DNA of 64,000 nt from Acanthosoma haemorrhoidale (GCA_930367205.1 OV884012.1:52783239-52847238); one strand, 5' to 3'. Shown: positions 44,740 to 57,650, numbered from the stretch's first letter. Made by a program: numbers and translations. The notes: generated from the letters alone by a model not told the origin.

Positions 44740-45410
44740 ACACCTTAACTTGAAATGCTAAAGACGGCTGTATTGGAGGAGTCAGAAAAAAACCTCCTAG
44801 ATTTTATTAAAAAACTTTTTATGAGTATACTGAGAATCTGGCTGCGACCATCATGGAGGGTTCCCGAGTGGAAGTCATCAGAAGAGCGTGCGCCTGTGCC
44901 ACATTGATCAAGGAGTGTTGCGCCAGGATGAAGATGGCTGAGGAGAAAACGGAGGTGAAAGACCCTCATAGGCGAGTGGACTACTGAGGCGCGGAGCGCC
45001 AGGTGGACTAGTATGACGAAGGGGAGCAACCTCAAGAAGTACTTCCCCTCAGTCCAGGACAGGCCGAGGGCAAGATGGGTCACCCCAGATTATTGGACGT
45101 CGCAGATTCTCACTGGACACGGCGGGTTTCGTGCCAAGCTCTAGGAGTATAAGAGGGCAGATGACAAGTCCTGCCCTCACTGCGAAGAGGACGTCACCGC
45201 GGAGCACGTCGTGCTCTCTTGATGCGCATTGGAACCAGCGAGAGCACGGCTTCTCCACTCGGTAGGAGCATATAGCCTGGACGAGTCCGACCTGCCGTCG
45301 CTGGTCAACGAGGAGAAGAAGTTCGAGGCGTTCCGAGGATTTATCGGGGAGTGGAGGGAACTTCAAGACGCCGGGCACTTGAAACACAGTTATACCAATT
45401 ATCATTAATT
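44740..45410 (+). mobile_element. LINE 3' fragment, degenerate
   Basis: GC-rich plus-strand sequence coding in one main frame for YFPSVQDRPRARWVTPDYWT, then ILTGHGGFRAKL, a stop, then CPHCEEDVTAEHVVLS. 'LTGHG.FR..L' and 'CP.C…TAEHVV..C' are hallmarks of the C-terminal region of R1/I-type non-LTR retrotransposons. Stops break the frame twice or more. It lies directly after the Tc1 remnant and before a tRNA-like SINE. Confidence 0.8.
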
Positions 45411-45499
45411 TTAGATGTAATATTGTTCCCACGTTGTTTAAAAATTATTAGCCTATAAAAAGTATAGGGCCTCCCCAGTCTCTGGTCAGCTAATCTGCC

Positions 45500-45600
45500 A
45501 ATTAAACTAAAAACGTGCAGGAATGGCTCTTAAGGTAGAGCACCCGTCCGGAAATTGGGGAGATCCCGGGTTCAAACCCCGACCCTATCAGATTTCTTTC
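45500..45600 (+). repeat. tRNA-derived SINE (head region)
   Basis: 'ggctcttaaggtagagcacc' is a good A box with a pairing D stem (GCTC/GAGC), and 'gggttcaaaccccgacc' is a good B box. The 7-bp acceptor stem does not pair (GTGCAGG against CCCTATC) and the anticodon stem is weak. This is therefore a tRNA-derived SINE head and not a tRNA gene. Confidence 0.75.
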
Positions 45601-46600
45601 CTTTGGCTGATAATTATAAAATCAGTTACAAACTAATAGTTATATCACCATTAATTTGTGGATTCGCAAGATTTTGTTTTCATATTTGAACTTAATTTAC
45701 ACTATATGAATGATCACTTTATAAGAAATAATAGTTTTTTACTTGGTAATCGATTATGGCACTCATCCGATACATATTCTCAACCTTCCTAATGATAAGA
45801 CTATGATAGTACCAAATGAGAATGTTGGGAAATGATACCCACCATGCACTATGCGAATCGTTTTCGATCGTTTAATGTATCTAATATCTAATATTCGTTA
45901 TATGGAACACTCGAGTACAAATGGATTCAAGTAGTATCGATTTAGAGAATATTCGATAGTCACATCCTTGCCAGCTACTGGATTAAAATCTATAGAGGAT
46001 AACCTATATCTTGAAGGCTCTAGTAAATATAAAACAGCTGATATGGAGTAGGCAGATAACCGATAACTGTCTTCTATGTGATAATGTTACTGTTAAAGAG
46101 TTTCAAAATATTAGCCAAAAGGAAGTTTTGATCTAATAATGCCAATATATGTATTACAATAAACACTTAATATATTCTCCCCAAATAGCTTAAATTAGAG
46201 TAAATGAATTATTTCTATAAAGAAATAAATATTACAGCAATGACTATCAAAAGTTGTTTTTTTAATAAGGAAATTTATTTCCATAATCTTTGTAGCTATT
46301 TATGGCTGAACAAGATTAGTAAAGATTTTTTGACAGCAATGCTGTCAATTTTGACAAATATCTATAGGTTCGAGAAAATAATTGGCCACAACAACTTAAT
46401 TAAATGTTAATAGTTTTATTCGATAAATTTGAGGTGAAGAAAATGGCATGTCTGCAATTTCTGAAGCCAATATTTTATTTCTAGGATCTGTGATGGATTA
46501 TTGTATTGTTTGTTATCATTCCCTTATATTTTTCCTTTTGAAAATATCCTATTTTCAAATTTAAAGCATTGCAGTGAAATGTTCACTACATTTCATTAAT
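45601..46600. other. Spacer upstream of the ankyrin/SOCS gene
   Basis: AT-rich, with no supported gene. It must contain the promoter and 5' UTR of the ankyrin/SOCS gene. A possible 5' UTR acceptor (ttaaagcattgcag) ends at 46574. Confidence 0.4.
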
Positions 46601-49600
46601 ATGGGAGGCACAGTAAGCCACTTCTTCCAATCTGGAAGTGCCCTATTGTCTGCCGGAAACCATCGGGGCTGCTCTGAACAAACTAGAGCTAAAATTCGAA
46701 CTGTGTTTGATGCTCTCAGGGCAAATCCAAAAGTTACATCTCATCGTTTGGATGGTCTTCTATCACAAGTCCCGAAGGTGATTGCAAATACATTTCTCTT
46801 AAAATATCCTCTTATTAAATGATATGAAATACTTTTTTTTTTCAATGTTACAGAGTGAAAATATTTTGGTTGTGCATAATGAAGAAGGTTACAATCTACT
46901 CCAAAAATGTGTCGGAATTAATAATGTTGATATGGTGAGGTGGGTTCTTTCTAGAAACACTGATCTAAACAGAGGCCCTTGTTCTTTTCCTCTTCATATT
47001 GCTTGTTTGAAAGGGTATTTATTATACTTTTTACTAGTATTTAGTAACGAAAAATTTTGCTGATTGTATTCCGAGATTTTTGAAAAGTTTATTTTATATT
47101 AATAATATTGCAGGTATGAAGATTGTGTAGAACTGTTATTGAAACATGGTGGAAGAATTGATGTCGAAGCACGGATGTGCTGGCCAGGTCCTCATAATCA
47201 AGCGTGTGAAGAAAGAGGAAAATTTTGTAAGCATGTTTATTGATTAATTTATAAAATTAAGTTTAATTTGATAGATGAATAAAATTTAGTGCCCTTTTAT
47301 GACTAACTTTTATAATAGGAGCATATATTTGAATACATTAGTCTAAATACATTTAATTTAATTTCTATTTTTTTAAGAAAATACTACTTTTTAAAGCCAT
47401 TGAATAAATATCCTTAATAAAGTATAAATAGAGGAGTTCTCATATGATGCAGGTATCATAAATAGACAGCCAACAACTAATTTCCAGTTGTTTCTAAGAT
47501 ATAAGTTTATTTTTTATAAAAATAAATTAAACGTAAGGCTAAGATAGATATTTGCATCATTAGAAAAGTATTATGGGTGACACCATTTCTGATCCAATCA
47601 TCCAAGGCATGACATTACAGAATAAATTATAAAAATATTTTTGTTGAACTCTACTGCATTTGATTGCCTAGAAGCCAAGATAAGCCTGAAGCCCATCGAA
47701 GGATCTCAAAATCTCTTTGGTAGAAGTTTTCCTCCTGAGTGGTGGTTTGGTCATGTATGATGCTTCAGCTTAAATAAGTGACGATTAGATATAATTTTAA
47801 AAAAATCTCGTTTCAATCAGATTAGTCACCTTCAGTTGTATCAACTAATATTTTAATTTTTAAATTACTTTCAGGTGTCCATGATGATAGAGCCGACAGG
47901 TCAAGTGAGAAACTTCAGAGTGCCATATGTTATGCAATTGATGGAGATCAGGTATGGTTTAATTTTCACTGCAGATGTTTAATATAATCAACTTCTTTAC
48001 CATGAAAAGTCAAAGTTAATTGTAAAGGTAAGCCTAAACTTACATAAAGACATATGTTAGTGACATAACATCACATATATCTGACAAAAATAGCAATTGA
48101 GAATGGATAAAATCTTGAGGTTGGGACCCTCACAGTCTTTTTCATGAGGAAATAAGCAGCATTTGGGCTAAATTTGTGAATTTGATAATAAAAAAAAACA
48201 GAAAAATAATCTGGTAAAAATTAAGAATTTGCACAAGGCGCTAAATTATATCCATGTTTAAAATTAAATACATTGTAAAAAGACCATGTGGTGTGTCTCA
48301 CTTTTGGTTTAGAAACTGAGGGACCTAAAACCAATGTAACCTAGAGGGTCCTAGCTTCTACCACCTGTTTCCATCGATGAGGGAAGGGGGGTGGGGATAC
48401 TTCGGATTGGTTAGGCATTGCAGGGAATCAAAGAATTTGATATGTTTAATGAAAGGTGGATATATATGGGAGAAACACTAAGACCAAAAAACAATGGTTG
48501 GATTGCAATCAGTCTGCTATGCCAGCTGCTGAGCAAGGGCAATTCGAAAAAAAGACAACGCTCTCAGTATTTTAGAATTATGAAGGCATAATTCGTTATG
48601 AATAAAAATCTACTGTCAGATGACTAAATAAACCAAACTTGTCTACTTATCCAAGCTTTATTTGTTTTTCTAAACCAATTAAGGTTAATATCACTTTAAT
48701 CCGCAGACTGCACTAAATGAATTTGTAAGCAAAATTACTTTGTTTTGCCTTAGTATTCAGTTTATTTCATGACCCTAAAATTTGAAATATTTATGTAGTA
48801 TTACCCATTATTGAAAATGTAAGTTTTCTGCTGCTGAAAAAACCGGTTTGGTGTGACAATTCAAAGAAGAGGATGCTCTTTCTGAATGGACTGTGAGTAG
48901 ATGATTCCAGAAATTTAAAACTGGTGACATCAGCCTCAAGAGGAAAGAGGGTTCTTGACAAAAATTATTTGATGAGGAAGCCATGGGGGACTCTGCAGAA
49001 GCAGGCCCAACACTTGGGAATTGGAAGGAGAGCTTGGAGTTTCCCAATCTACCATAAATCATGGGGGGCATAATTTAGGAAAAGTGTAACTCTCATCACT
49101 CCTTCCTCTTGACTTAACCACTGAGCAGGCATAACGTCGAGTAGAAATTGTCAACAACTTTTTTAAAACCCAAATGACCATTGTTTTACTAAAAGAATTG
49201 TTACTTGTAATAAAAAGTGGATATATTAGAAAAATGCTAAAACCAAGAAACAATGGTTGCACTGCAATCAGCCTGCTATGCCAGTTGCTAAGCAAGGGCA
49301 ATTCGAAAAAAAGACAACGCTCTCTGTATTTTAGAATTATGAAGGCATAATTCATTATGAATTATCAGTTACAAAGAATGTATGATGTTGTGACCCAGCA
49401 TTAGCCGGGGTATTAGTAAACGGAAAATGGTAAGGAAATCGGGTTATGTTTCAACAAGAGAACACACACTTCTCGTTACACATAACAAAAAATTTCAGAA
49501 CTGGATGGTATTGAGCTTCTCTTTCACCCTGCTTACAGTGATTTAGCACCTTCCAATTACCATCTGTTCTGGTCAATAGCTCATTATCTCCGATGGAAAA

Positions 49601-52600
49601 ACTTCAAAATTCTCTGGATGTCGTTCAAAATTGAGTTGCTAAATTGTTGCGTTCAAAACGCAAAGAGTGAGTGGTATTGTGAAGGAATCTGACAGCTTGC
49701 CTCGAGATGGCAACAAACCATAGAACACATCATTATATACTTTGAATATAAAAAAAATTGTGTTAAAATAAAATTACTTTTAAATTAGCAAGAAAAGCAG
49801 TAATTTTTTATTAATCATCCCTATATTTATTCTTACGCTCGCAGCGGAAACAAAAAATGTTGTTATATCAAGTTTTCAGTTAAATTAATATTATATTGAA
49901 TTCTTATGCTTTACTAATAGTCGTAAGATTATTATACTAGTTATTGTTATAATCTTAATTACCTGTAAATATAATTACTTCAATTACACATTAGATAACA
50001 TTTATTTCTCTTTCTATCTAATAACATATTGTGATAAATAAGTACCCTTCTTAGGGTAGGTTAATAACATTTGTTTATTTAAAAAAAATAAACTCTCAAT
50101 TGCTGAACACATTTTGAAAATTGATATGTACCTTAGACTGTCTGTTGATATATAAGCTATGTATCTTCATGTTGATTCTTTTAGATTTTGGGTTGTGAAC
50201 TTAAACTTCAAAATGGGTTCAATGGAAATAGTCTAATTGTGTTAAGATTTCCTCAAGGATGGGCAAAAACTATAATGTAATTAAAATGTAAATTCTTTTA
50301 TTTGCAAAGAAACTACTGAAAGAAATGTCAACTCTTCCAATTTGAGAGGAAAAAAAATAAGATTTATCTACTCAAAAGTGTGAATCAATTAAAATAGCTT
50401 GCATCAGGCTGTTTTTTTGTCTGTGATTTGTTTAGTTTAGTTTGTGTTGTTTTAGGTAGAAATACTTGAGCTTCTAATGCAGCAAGGGGAAGATCATTGG
50501 TTACCATGGCAACAAAAGCGGCCACTTCTTCATATTGCCTGTGAACGTGGAGCTTGGAATTGTGTTAAATATCTTGTTTCTGAAAGATCTGATGAAATCA
50601 ATCAATGCTATGATGAATATTATCCCATTCATCAAGCAGCACTGAGGCCGATCAAGTTTCTAGAGCTTTTAATTGGGTAAATGAATTTGTGTTTTTCTAT
50701 AACTGGTATTCCTTACTTTTATTTTTAGTATCTACTTTTTTTTTAAAGCCTGATGGGCTCACAAATATGGCAAAATCAACTAAAATGAGCAGTAAGTACT
50801 TAACCTTAAAATCTATCCCATTCTTACCTATTCTTCTTTCGTTATCCTAGACTGAGAAGTGAACTCTACCTCATTTTATATCTTCAATACAATACTATCA
50901 GCAGAGAATAATAGCATTTATACGATTTATTTATAATACATTTAATGATCATTTAACATGACTTAAGATTGTGAGGGTTGCTGTGAAAATTTCTATCTTA
51001 CCTAAGAAATTATGATCAAAATACATTTTTTTTTTGTTAAATGACCACTATAAAATATATAAGAAATGACATCTTACTATTTTTGTTTATTTAATTTGGA
51101 ATCTTATTGTGTCTTGAGTTTCTCTAGTGATTTAGGATGATTTTAAAAATATTTTTTCTTATTAATTATATATTTCTAATGGTGTTTACTTAATGTTTGA
51201 ATAGGTGTGGTGCATCAACTAGTGTTTGTACTGCAACTCAGCAAATGACAGTCCTTCATCTAGTCTTTTTGCTTGGGAGGAAGAGTGCCGAGGAAACACT
51301 CCAAACTTGTAAGCTTCTTCTTGACCATGGCCTAAGGGAAAAGATAAACCAACCAGACTCTCTCGGCAACACCCCTCTCCATGGCCTCATAGTGCGATAC
51401 GCATTAGAAGAGGCCCGATATGGTTACGATTCTGATAATCAGCCGTGGAATAAGTGGGATGTTCTCCATTTGGTAAGCTCTTATATTTAGTAGCATTTGT
51501 GCAGGCTCAACATTTTTGTTTCCTTTCTAATTAATAAATATAATTAATTCAACATGTAGACTCAAATATTAAATTAATAAAAATAAAAACCAGTTTAGGG
51601 AAGCTAGGAAAATGGGTTCCTCATGAAATGAATGGTTGCCAAAATAATGTTGGTTTGAAGTTTGCCCTGCCCTTCTTTGCCAGAATAAAAACAAACTTTA
51701 TCTGAACATAAATGTTATTTGTGATAAAAAATGAATTCTTTACGCAGTAAAATTGGATGATCAAAAAGCTTAAAAATAACTTTTTAGAATTTATAAATTC
51801 TAAGGATAGTTAGTAATTTATATTCAGAAGTTTCAACACATTTTTAAAAGTGCATTGATTGATTACATCTTATTTAAAAAAGTAGTTTTGTTTGTTGTAT
51901 AAGACCCTTGCAATTATTTCTGTACAATCACGTATCAGTATGTGATGCAAATTTTTTTTCCATGTCAGCAAATTTGATTAAGAAGATTATAATTATTATA
52001 AAATTATCAAAATTATAGTATAACAGAACAGTTGGATATACGTTCCGGGATCTTTACTGAGTTATATCTTTTATTAACCTTAGATTTGGAACCATTTTGA
52101 CAAAATAATATTTTGATACAGGTCAGATACTTACTTCAAAATGGTGCTAGACCTTCTATAAACCAGCCTGGAAATAGTGCTCTTGCATGTGTCTTAAGGC
52201 ATGTAAGAGACTGGGAATTCAGGTATATGCTTCCCTAACCATAAAATTTTATTTCATTGCAGTAATTAAAATATTCCGCTGTTTAATTTCTATATGAATT
52301 TCTTTCAATTGAATAAGTTGTTTAACTACAAAATATTCGGCGGCTTTCACGACGAATATGCAAAATGAACACATTATAGAGACAAGAGGTACGCCTCTTA
52401 TGGCAGAAAACCATGTAAATCAATCTGAGCTTTCACATCGAAGTTCAATATGTGACAGCACCAATTGATTGACTTAGCATGGTTCCATGAGAGGCATGAC
52501 ATCTGCCTCCGTATATTCTTTGGTGTGTGAAAGAAACGTAAACAAGTTCATACTTAACAGAAGCTGAACGAGTAAAAAATGTTGTCAACGAAAGAATTAA

Positions 52601-55600
52601 TTTTATTTAAATTTTTGTTATATTTTTTTTACCATAATAGCTAATATTTATGAGTAGTGCCCTGATATACTGGTCATTACCAGATCAGCCTATTTTATAC
52701 AAATTTATTGTTTTGTGTTGTTTCATATCAGGCTGTGCTAAAATTTAATTTTTTTAAATTTATCATTAACGAATAAATCAGAGAATTATGTTGCTATGGT
52801 GGGCATGTACTTAGGTTTCCTACTTGTCATTTATATTCCATCACACTTTAGTAGCAATTTTTTTGATGTAGTGTATGCTTCAATAAATAAATACATATAT
52901 GGTATTTTGATTATTATATTATTTAATAGTCTAATAAGAAATAATGATCGCAGGTATGAATTATTAAACATGCTACTTCAAGAAGGAGGAAATCCAAACG
53001 TGGTTGGTAGAGATGGAAGTGTACCACTCATGGTATGCCTTGTACCGCTTATCAACAAAGATCCTCTTCATCATTTTACTCACACTATGAAAGTAGGTTT
53101 TATGTTTGTAGTTGTATAACCTCATTATAATTTTAAAGGAATTGGGCTAAGAACGTATTATTAATCAACTAGCCAGAACTCGCATTAGTTGGGAAGCTGT
53201 TTTTATTCATGAGAATGCTGCCTCTTTGCCAACACCTCATTTTTTTCTTAGCCTTTATAAGTTATGAATATTTCTTGGTTTAAGAGAAACAAAATGCCAT
53301 GGCTAGGATTTGAACCCGGTACCTTCTGGATTCTGTCCAGTAACTTCTCCAGCTAATTTAGTAAGGTTCCCTTTAAAGCAACAAGTTTTTCTTTGTGATC
53401 CCTAACCTCTTAACATTTGTTAACTGCTTTGTAGCCCTATAAATCTTAAAAAGAAACAAAAATCACAATTTGGGATGTTAATAGAGAAATAAGATTGGCC
53501 TGAGACCAATCTAAATGTCCTAAGGAAGGTAACGGGTCTCGTTAGACCTAGATGGAACTACAGCTGGTAATTGGTAACTCAGAAGAGTACCTGCACGGGA
53601 GCCAGAAGGTCCGAGGTTCAAAGCTCAGCCTTGAAACTATTTTGTTCTTAAAGCTAAATTATTATATTTAATTATTTATATATAAATTATTATATACAAT
53701 AGTGTCATATAATTTTTTGCTCATTAACAATTACAATTGCTGGCTCCCAAAACTTAATATCTTTAAAATATTTTTTGCATTACTGTATCTCTTGTATCCA
53801 TGGGAAGAAATCAGAACTTCAAGTCTTAAGTAGTTTGTGAGCTGTTACTAAACAGAACTGACTTTTATTACATTTAATATTTTTTCCATCCTTTCTGAGA
53901 TTTTTATTACCAACACATAATTAGCAAACTTTGAAATGTAGAATATAACTTTAAACTTAATTATTAATATTTATTCCTTTTTATGACCACTATTGCATAT
54001 CATGCAGACAGAAGAATAAAAATTCCCCATCCAACAGAAAAGAAATTTCTGTTTTAAGCCACTCCCTTCAGGCTCAGCAATTTTAATTTTATTATTTGCC
54101 CTACTCTATCAGTCACATTAAGAGAGCTCTACTAATTTAACATTTAGGAAGTTTCTATGTAGATTTCAGAAGAAAATGCTTGTTTAATTTCAAGATTTAA
54201 CTTGTTATCTGTTGTTACATAGTATATTCAGTTTTACTGATTATAATTGTATTTGATTTTGATTTCAGGTGTGCTATTTGAATTGTGTTCGAATTCTATT
54301 GAAGCATGGTGCAAACCCAAACTGTTCATCTAGGAGTAATTTGACCCCTCTGCATGTGTTGATGTTTTCAGCCAGTGAGACTATGACTCTTGGTCGCGAA
54401 CTAGAGAAAAATATGGAATTTATAAGAAGCCTTCTTGTCCTTCTTCTACAACACGGGCTTGAAACCAATATCCATTTTTCCTCTCGTACATCACACATTC
54501 TAATAGCTCTGTTAGGAATGGTGAGGGCCACAAGAGACCCTTCTGATATTCAGCATATTTACAATCTTACACTTACTTTTCTGCAGGTGAGTGATACTCA
54601 TTTTATTTATTGTTTTTACTTTAAAAACATATTTTGTTGCTTGCGTCTATTTAATTATCTTCATAACTATAAGAATCTTAGACAAATGACTTCTAGAAAA
54701 CAATTTTATAAAATGGTTGTCTTCCCCCAATTTTTTATTGGTATAACATCACAGAAACTTTAAGTACTTAACCTCAGGTGTTGACATAGATTTGACAAAA
54801 TAAGTAGTATGAATATCTAAAGAAAAGTTGTGTCTATAAAAAATTATTGTTTATAAGTTTCTGTAAGAAGTCCTCTGCTCAAGAAAGTGCCATTTTTGTA
54901 CTGTATGTAAGTTTAGAGTATAATGAGTTGTGAAAAGACGAGCAAATATATGATTATTGCAATTACAATATAAAAAATATACTGATAATAGTTTTAAGCA
55001 ATTAATGGCAATACAAAAATCAATTGACATACAGTTCAACTAGTTCAAGGACCATTCCCTTCCCATTGTATATCTCATCAATAAAGTCAATTATTTATTA
55101 TTTGTTGATTTAGTTTATTAATTGAGCAGCAATTACTCACAATTCTCAAGTTTAATACATATTTATGACAAAGGTAACCACTAAACTGGAGGTAAAAATT
55201 AAAAATAGGCTACTTAGTCGGCTAGATCATAGTTGCTTGCAAATATCCAAAATTGTTAATCTATAATTAATTATATAAAAATGTCGGAAGGAAAAAACAT
55301 TAAAATGCTCTGCCCCATGGGCATATTAATGGAATTGTATTTATGTACTTTTTGAGTTGTCTTATCAAATATTTATTACTTGTTATTAGTATATCATATA
55401 GACAAGTGACCTTAGACTTCTAGTGATATCACTAACTGACGTGAAAGCCAGGAAGGAGGCTTTCTGGTTTTACCGTAGTTAACTTTGCTTTTTTGCAGAA
55501 ATTGTTTTTAAACTTCCTTTCTACCAGGGTTTCAATTCCTTTCTAAACTTTAATTATTAAATTGGTTATTTTATTAAGTATTAAAGTTATTTTCTGACTT

Positions 55601-56899
55601 ATTCTTTCAAAAATTTATTCAGAAAAAAAAATTGTTCGGAGTAAAACTCCAAGCTTTTCCAAGTTTAAGCTTTTCTGATTAATCATTTTGATTAAATAAA
55701 CATTTTTCCCACAACACCTATAATAAAGAAACTTAAATAAAAATAAAAAAAACAAACACCTTTCAAAAACAGCAAAAGCAATGTACAGGTTTACAACAAT
55801 AGAGAAAGGTTATTGATTCTAATTGTAATTTATATTAAAGATTACAAAATAAGCAGTGAACCTCTATCAGTTATTAGTGTAAGAGAATTATAGGGACAGC
55901 CCTGATTTGAACCCAACCTCATTTATGTTAAGATCACCTTCCAATGAGCTATTGCATCATCTTTTCTCTGACCGGGTCTCATTAACTCTCATAAAACCTC
56001 AAGGAAATACACCAGGATGATTGCATTCTACTAATAATTAATGTGCCTGGAGGGAGAGGCTCTATTTTTAAATGGGGCAGTCATCATATATATATAAATG
56101 TTGTATGAAACCGGTTGTAAACATGGTTCTATCGATCTGAAATTTTGAAGATTTATTCCACATCTCTTAATATTCTGATTATTTTTGGTTAAAATAAAAT
56201 AATGAGAAGCAAGAAAAATATTTTTAACATGAATTTGGGAGTTTCACTGTCTTGTGTTTTTTTTTTTTTAGCTTAAAACCTGTTTAAGATTTTTTGTTCT
56301 AGTTTTTTTACCCATGGTTAAGGATAGAGGTTATTTGCTTTGGGTTAGCTAGTAATTATTTTCATTGAAAATATGTCTTATTTAATGTATATTTTTTTTT
56401 GTAATTTTATGTTAAATTTCTATATTTCTTATGATAATTACTGCCTTAGTATGGAGCTAACCCAGATGTGAGTATCAGTGCTCAGGGGACACGAGAGACT
56501 GGCTGCTCCTCTGTAGCATCGTCCATCTACCTTCGGTCGGCAGGATCCCATCCAGTTCTCTATCACTACGTCATACTGGTCTCTCAGAAGGACGACTTTG
56601 CCCTCGACCCACAACAAAGGTTCTTTCCCCTTATCTGGCTGTACGCCCTAAGTATGGGGCACAAGGAGCTGTACGCTACCCTGTCTGCCCTGCTGCGGGC
56701 ACAGGAGGCTGGTGTCATCCCAGTCAGGGCTACAGCGTTGTGCAGCCTGCTCAAGGAGCTGAGCTCTCGTCCGAGGAGTCTTAAGCAGATTGTGCGCTAT
56801 ACCATCTATCGTGCAGTTGACCGTCAGCCAGGCCTTGTCACCAATAAGCTGCCGCTTCCTAACTCACTCAAGGAGTACATCCTAAATTTCGAGCAGTAA
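46601..56899 (+). CDS. Ankyrin-repeat and SOCS-box protein (ASB-like), ten exons
   Basis: Likely substrate receptor of an Elongin B/C-Cullin-5 ubiquitin ligase. Exons: 46601-46777, 46854-47014, 47114-47226, 47875-47951, 50456-50676, 51205-51472, 52122-52222, 52954-53092, 54269-54586, 56450-56899; every junction is GT-AG with matching phase, total 2025 nt, 674 residues. The N-terminus MGGTVSHFF fits the N-myristoylation pattern MGxxxS. Residues about 65-530 hold a series of ankyrin repeats, for example FPLHIACLKGYEDCVELLLK, KRPLLHIACERGAWNCVKYL, NTPLHGL and VRILLKHGANPNCSS. The C-terminal 40 residues form a SOCS box: SLKQIVRYTIYRAV (BC box) and LPLPNSLKEYIL (Cul5-type box). The start is ATG 46601; the only upstream in-frame candidate is GTG. 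AATAAA lies at 57058-57063. Intron 4 carries mariner debris. I cannot assign a specific ASB orthologue. Confidence 0.93.
48455..48610. repeat. Partial duplicate of a mariner interior segment
   Basis: This segment repeats 49205-49365 in direct orientation: 'aacaatggtt', 'tgcaatcag.ctgctatgcca', 'agcaagggcaattcgaaaaa', 'agacaacgctctc.gtatttt' and 'agaattatgaaggcataatt' all recur in order. It is the same internal piece of the mariner next door. It may be a second deleted insertion or a local duplication in intron 4 of the ankyrin/SOCS gene. Confidence 0.8.
48830..49790 (+). mobile_element. Degenerate mariner in intron 4 of the ankyrin/SOCS gene
   Basis: Plus-strand pieces in shifting frames match a mariner transposase: ALSEWTVSR, FQKFKTGDISLKRKEG (HTH region), LAPSNYHLFWSIAHYLRWKN and ASRWQQTIE near the C-terminus. 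At the third catalytic site the motif is SDLAPSN, with Asn in place of Asp. Stops and frame breaks are frequent. Terminal repeats were not clearly found, so the ends are approximate. Confidence 0.8.
50105..50260. repeat. Second copy of the 940-1140 dispersed repeat
   Basis: See 940-1140. This copy lies in intron 4 of the ankyrin/SOCS gene, about 200 bp before exon 5. Confidence 0.5.
53290..53355 (-). repeat. tRNA-derived SINE remnant
   Basis: In reverse orientation 'aggatttgaacccggtacctt' and 'ctggattctgtccag' give a B box GGTTCAAATCC preceded by CAGAAGGTACC. This matches the plus-strand copies at 53560 and 58095. It is in intron 8 of the ankyrin/SOCS gene, only about 200 bp from an opposite-strand copy. 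Confidence 0.65.
53560..53645 (+). repeat. tRNA-derived SINE remnant
   Basis: 'ctggtaattggtaactc' (A-box-like) and 'agccagaaggtccgaggttcaaagctc' (B box). It shares the 'cagaaggtcc' string before the B box with other copies, so they form one family. Confidence 0.65.
55880..55965 (-). repeat. tRNA-derived SINE remnant
   Basis: Reverse complement reads 'aatagctcattggaaggtga' and 'gaggttgggttcaaatcagg', an A-box and B-box pair at tRNA-like spacing. It lies in intron 9 of the ankyrin/SOCS gene and differs from the 'cagaaggtcc' family, so probably a second family. Confidence 0.55.
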
Positions 56900-57229
56900 G
56901 ATCTCGTGGCTAGTCTAATTTTCGTAAGTAAAATTTGTTTATTTTAGATGTATATATTTGTTTAGTGTATATTTTTTATAGTGAAGCCTAATGAAGCTAA
57001 TAACATATTTTAATTATGTACATCACTAGTCATTGAAATAATTACGTTTTACAGATAAATAAATTATAAATTTATTACTTCTACAAATTATAAAATTGTT
57101 ATCTTTACCTAATTTATTATTTTACTGCAAAAACACTTTCAACAATTAAGCTGGCATTCTCAGGTGCTGAAATAGATATGATAAAAGAATTATTATTGAC
57201 TAATTATAAAAGGTTTTTTCACATATGTC

Positions 57230-57650
57230 GGGCCGTCATGAGGGGGTCTAGTTTAACTAGCCCTGGTGGTAAACAAAGAGTTAAATGGTTTATGACCTGG
57301 GCAACTTTTTGGTGATGACCCAAATACTAAACTATAGGACTCCATATCTGAGAAGTGTGTGCCCTGACAGTGCACTGTGATCAGGAGGAGAGGTACAGGT
57401 TAGGTTTTGTGGTATTTTATGTGGTTATGGAATGCCATGAGGTCACACTCAATGTCTGAGGGTAGGTAAAAACCAACCAGGTCCCGAAGGCGATGGTAAA
57501 CCGGCGGACTGAACCACTGGGGGAGTGCCACTAGGAAGGTAGGTGCCCCCCTAGTGGCCATGCCGAGGCGAAAGGTAGGCAGGTGTTTTCTATCCGTGAA
57601 GAGGTTAACTGCTTTTTGTCCTGTGGTGAAGAAGTTTGGCACAACATAGA
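57230..57650. repeat. GC-rich unassigned element downstream of the ankyrin/SOCS gene
   Basis: About 420 bp of GC-rich sequence ('gtcgggccgtcatgaggggg', 'ggtaggtgcccccctagtgg', 'ccatgccgaggcgaaaggta') sits in AT-rich spacer. The minus strand has an 80-codon open frame rich in Phe, Pro and Leu, without a motif that I recognise. Composition suggests an inserted element, perhaps part of a LINE. Confidence 0.4.

Noticed and set aside
44745..45432. Two overlapping minus-strand genes
   Set aside because: The plus strand carries the recognisable LINE motifs (TGHG, CPHC…TAEHVV); the minus frames are shadows in GC-rich sequence.
45525..45595. tRNA gene
   Set aside because: A and B boxes and the D stem are good, but the acceptor stem does not pair and the anticodon stem is weak; it fits a tRNA-derived SINE.
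46574..46600. Earlier start for the ankyrin/SOCS protein
   Set aside because: The codon at 46574 is GTG and follows a likely 5' UTR splice acceptor; the first ATG in frame is 46601.
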